The notes under the pieces are model-generated. The model was not told where the DNA came from. It saw only the letters and a list, made by a program, of their open reading frames with translations, and did no database searches. A program made the position numbers and the translations under genes. Of a stretch of 6,376 nt of DNA, positions 5,876 through 6,376 are shown in pieces (within the stretch, counting starts at the first letter, position 1; every line of letters begins with the position of its first letter). This DNA comes from Thermoplasmata archaeon (GTDB taxonomy: Archaea; Thermoplasmatota; Thermoplasmata; Lutacidiplasmatales; UBA184): contig JAJZDF010000038.1 in NCBI GenBank assembly GCA_021828715.1, positions 1-6,376 on the forward strand. Reading direction: 5' to 3'.

Positions 5876-5882
5876 CTAAAAG
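5876..5882 (-). promoter_or_regulatory. TATA-like box of the zinc-ribbon gene
   Basis: On the minus strand the context reads CTTCTTTTAGCG, with the T/A-rich core centred about 25-26 bp upstream of the ATG at 5854. This fits a leaderless archaeal promoter. It is one of very few AT-rich spots in the flanking DNA. Confidence 0.45.
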
Positions 5883-5884
5883 AA

Positions 5885-5912
5885 GCCTTCGTTCGATGGG
5901 AATTGGGAAGGC
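5885..5912. repeat. Inverted repeat GCCTTC-N16-GAAGGC upstream of the zinc-ribbon gene
   Basis: Arms at 5885-5890 and 5907-5912 are complementary over 6 bp with 16 bp between, immediately upstream of the TATA-like box. The spacing, about two helical turns between arm centres, would suit a dimeric regulator. The arms do not extend and chance is a real alternative. Confidence 0.25.
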
Positions 5913-6006
5913 ACCGGCGGGGGCGGTGGCCGGGTCCGGTGGACGACGCCACCCGGATGCCGCACCGCCGATGCCCGAGGCCGGTTCAGTACTCCCCCCA
6001 CCGGAC
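5913..6006. other. Intergenic stretch without a recognisable gene
   Basis: Between the zinc-ribbon promoter and the TATA box at about 6007 I see no credible coding sequence or RNA gene on either strand. Open frames here encode only Pro/Arg/Gly-rich strings. The sequence is a spacer between two divergent promoters. Confidence 0.5.
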
Positions 6007-6013
6007 TATATGG
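6007..6013 (+). promoter_or_regulatory. TATA box of a rightward transcript
   Basis: The sequence TATATGG, in the context GGACTATATGGTT, is the best TATA match in the window. Initiation would be expected near 6033-6036, around GTGAAAGG. No convincing protein starts there, so the transcript is probably a structured RNA. It fits a strong stable-RNA promoter. Confidence 0.5.
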
Positions 6014-6021
6014 TTGGCCGG

Positions 6022-6033
6022 CCCCCCGGGGGG
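6022..6033. repeat. C6G6 palindrome between TATA box and expected start site
   Basis: Six C (6022-6027) followed directly by six G (6028-6033) form a perfect 12-bp palindrome. It lies in the segment that would be melted or contacted at initiation. It may be an operator or merely reflect extreme base composition. Confidence 0.4.
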
Positions 6034-6371
6034 TGAAAGGTGGCCCGGCCGCTCCGGCATCCCGGGCCGGTCGGGGATATGCGGCCGCGGGAGCCGGGGC
6101 CCTCCGTCTCGCCCGGGGGGCCCCGCGGACCGTTCCGTCGCCCCCCGGGTCGGGGTCCGAAAGGGGAGACACGCCCCCCCGGAGCGCGTGGGTCGGTGGG
6201 GAGTCTCGGTGGTCCGTCCGTCAGGGATTGTCCGATCGGATCGCTCCCCGCAGGAGCCTCATGGAGGGGGCCGACCGCCCGGGGCCGAAAGCCGCCCTCC
6301 CCCTGGACCCCCTCTTTCCGCTGAAAAGCAGGTTCCCCGCCACCTCGCTCGGACACGGAACGGATTCCTGT
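6034..6371 (+). other. Structured non-coding leader, possibly the 5' leader of a 16S rRNA precursor
   Basis: This stretch of about 340 bases has no credible gene but many possible hairpins. GGCCCGG (6042-6048) pairs with CCGGGCC (6062-6068); GGGGCC (6096-6101) with GGCCCC (6119-6124); GGGGAG (6198-6203) with CTCCCC (6244-6249); GAGGGGG (6264-6270) with CCCCCTC (6308-6314), enclosing a GGC-CGAAA-GCC hairpin at 6283-6293. ACA plus GGAA (6353-6360, one bulged C) pairs with TTCC plus TGT (6365-6371), ending one base before ACTCC. Archaeal 16S genes have leaders of this kind that carry half of a processing stem; the other half lies beyond the gene and cannot be checked here. I looked for the conserved cores of RNase P RNA and SRP RNA and did not find them. 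It could also be another structured RNA. Confidence 0.4.
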
Positions 6372-6376
6372 ACTCC
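6372..6376 (+). rRNA. Possible first bases of a 16S rRNA gene (cut by window edge)
   Basis: The window ends in ACTCC, which is how many archaeal 16S rRNAs begin, before the GGTTGATCC that would follow outside the window. Five bases alone are weak evidence. The call depends on the preceding TATA box, the structured leader and the hairpin ending exactly at 6371. Confidence 0.3.

Noticed and set aside
5876..6356. Minus-strand and plus-strand frames of about 94-116 codons in the right-hand gap
   Set aside because: All are Pro/Arg/Gly strings, and they overlap promoter-like and hairpin-rich sequence. They show no start context or domain.
6034..6376. RNase P RNA or SRP RNA
   Set aside because: The conserved GGAAAGTCC-type core of RNase P RNA and the GGAAG/GAGCAGC core of SRP RNA helix 8 were not found on either strand.
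1..6376. CRISPR array, insertion sequence or integration site
   Set aside because: No regularly spaced direct repeats, transposase-like frames or tRNA-linked direct repeats are visible.

Overview
The window reads as a piece of a very G+C-rich archaeal chromosome (roughly 70% G+C or more by eye). The archaeal call rests on TATA-like boxes lying about 26-27 bp upstream of the predicted ATG of three independent genes (sodN, the solute-binding protein, the zinc-ribbon gene). This is the geometry of leaderless archaeal transcripts. Internal operon genes use GTG starts, with a Shine-Dalgarno-like GGAG (hutH) or 4-bp GTGA overlaps. A member of Thermoplasmatota would fit (high G+C, possibly aerobic, soil or sediment), but that is a guess and no phylogenetic marker is complete in the window.

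Left part, minus strand (transcribed right to left): sodX-like S26 peptidase (2885-2496), then an ABC importer made of a WtpA/ModA-like lipid- or membrane-anchored binding protein (2486-1320), a ModB/WtpB-like permease (1323-451) and a ModC/WtpC-like ATPase (454 to beyond base 1). The three transporter genes overlap by 4 bp each and form one operon. A striking 27-bp inverted repeat with 11-bp arms sits exactly on the binding-protein promoter and start codon.

Middle, plus strand: a nickel superoxide dismutase gene (sodN, 2916-3443) with an intact nickel hook directly behind a 26-residue propeptide, diverging from the sodX-like protease gene across only 30 bp. The protease would remove the propeptide so that His1 can bind nickel. 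sodN is followed after 43 bp by hutH (3487-5013), an aromatic amino-acid/histidine ammonia-lyase with its MIO triad. The two are probably co-transcribed.

Right part: a minus-strand gene (5854-5021), convergent with hutH, encodes an unrecognised protein with a winged-helix-like N-terminus and two zinc ribbons joined by proline-rich linkers. From 5855 to the window end there is no convincing gene. A TATA box at about 6007 is followed by about 340 bases of hairpin-rich GC sequence ending in ACTCC, the first bases of many archaeal 16S rRNAs. I therefore suggest, with limited confidence, that this is the promoter and 5' leader of a 16S rRNA gene starting at the very edge of the window.

The most interesting system is the archaeal NiSOD with its maturation protease, physically linked to an oxyanion-type ABC importer under what looks like dedicated operator control.
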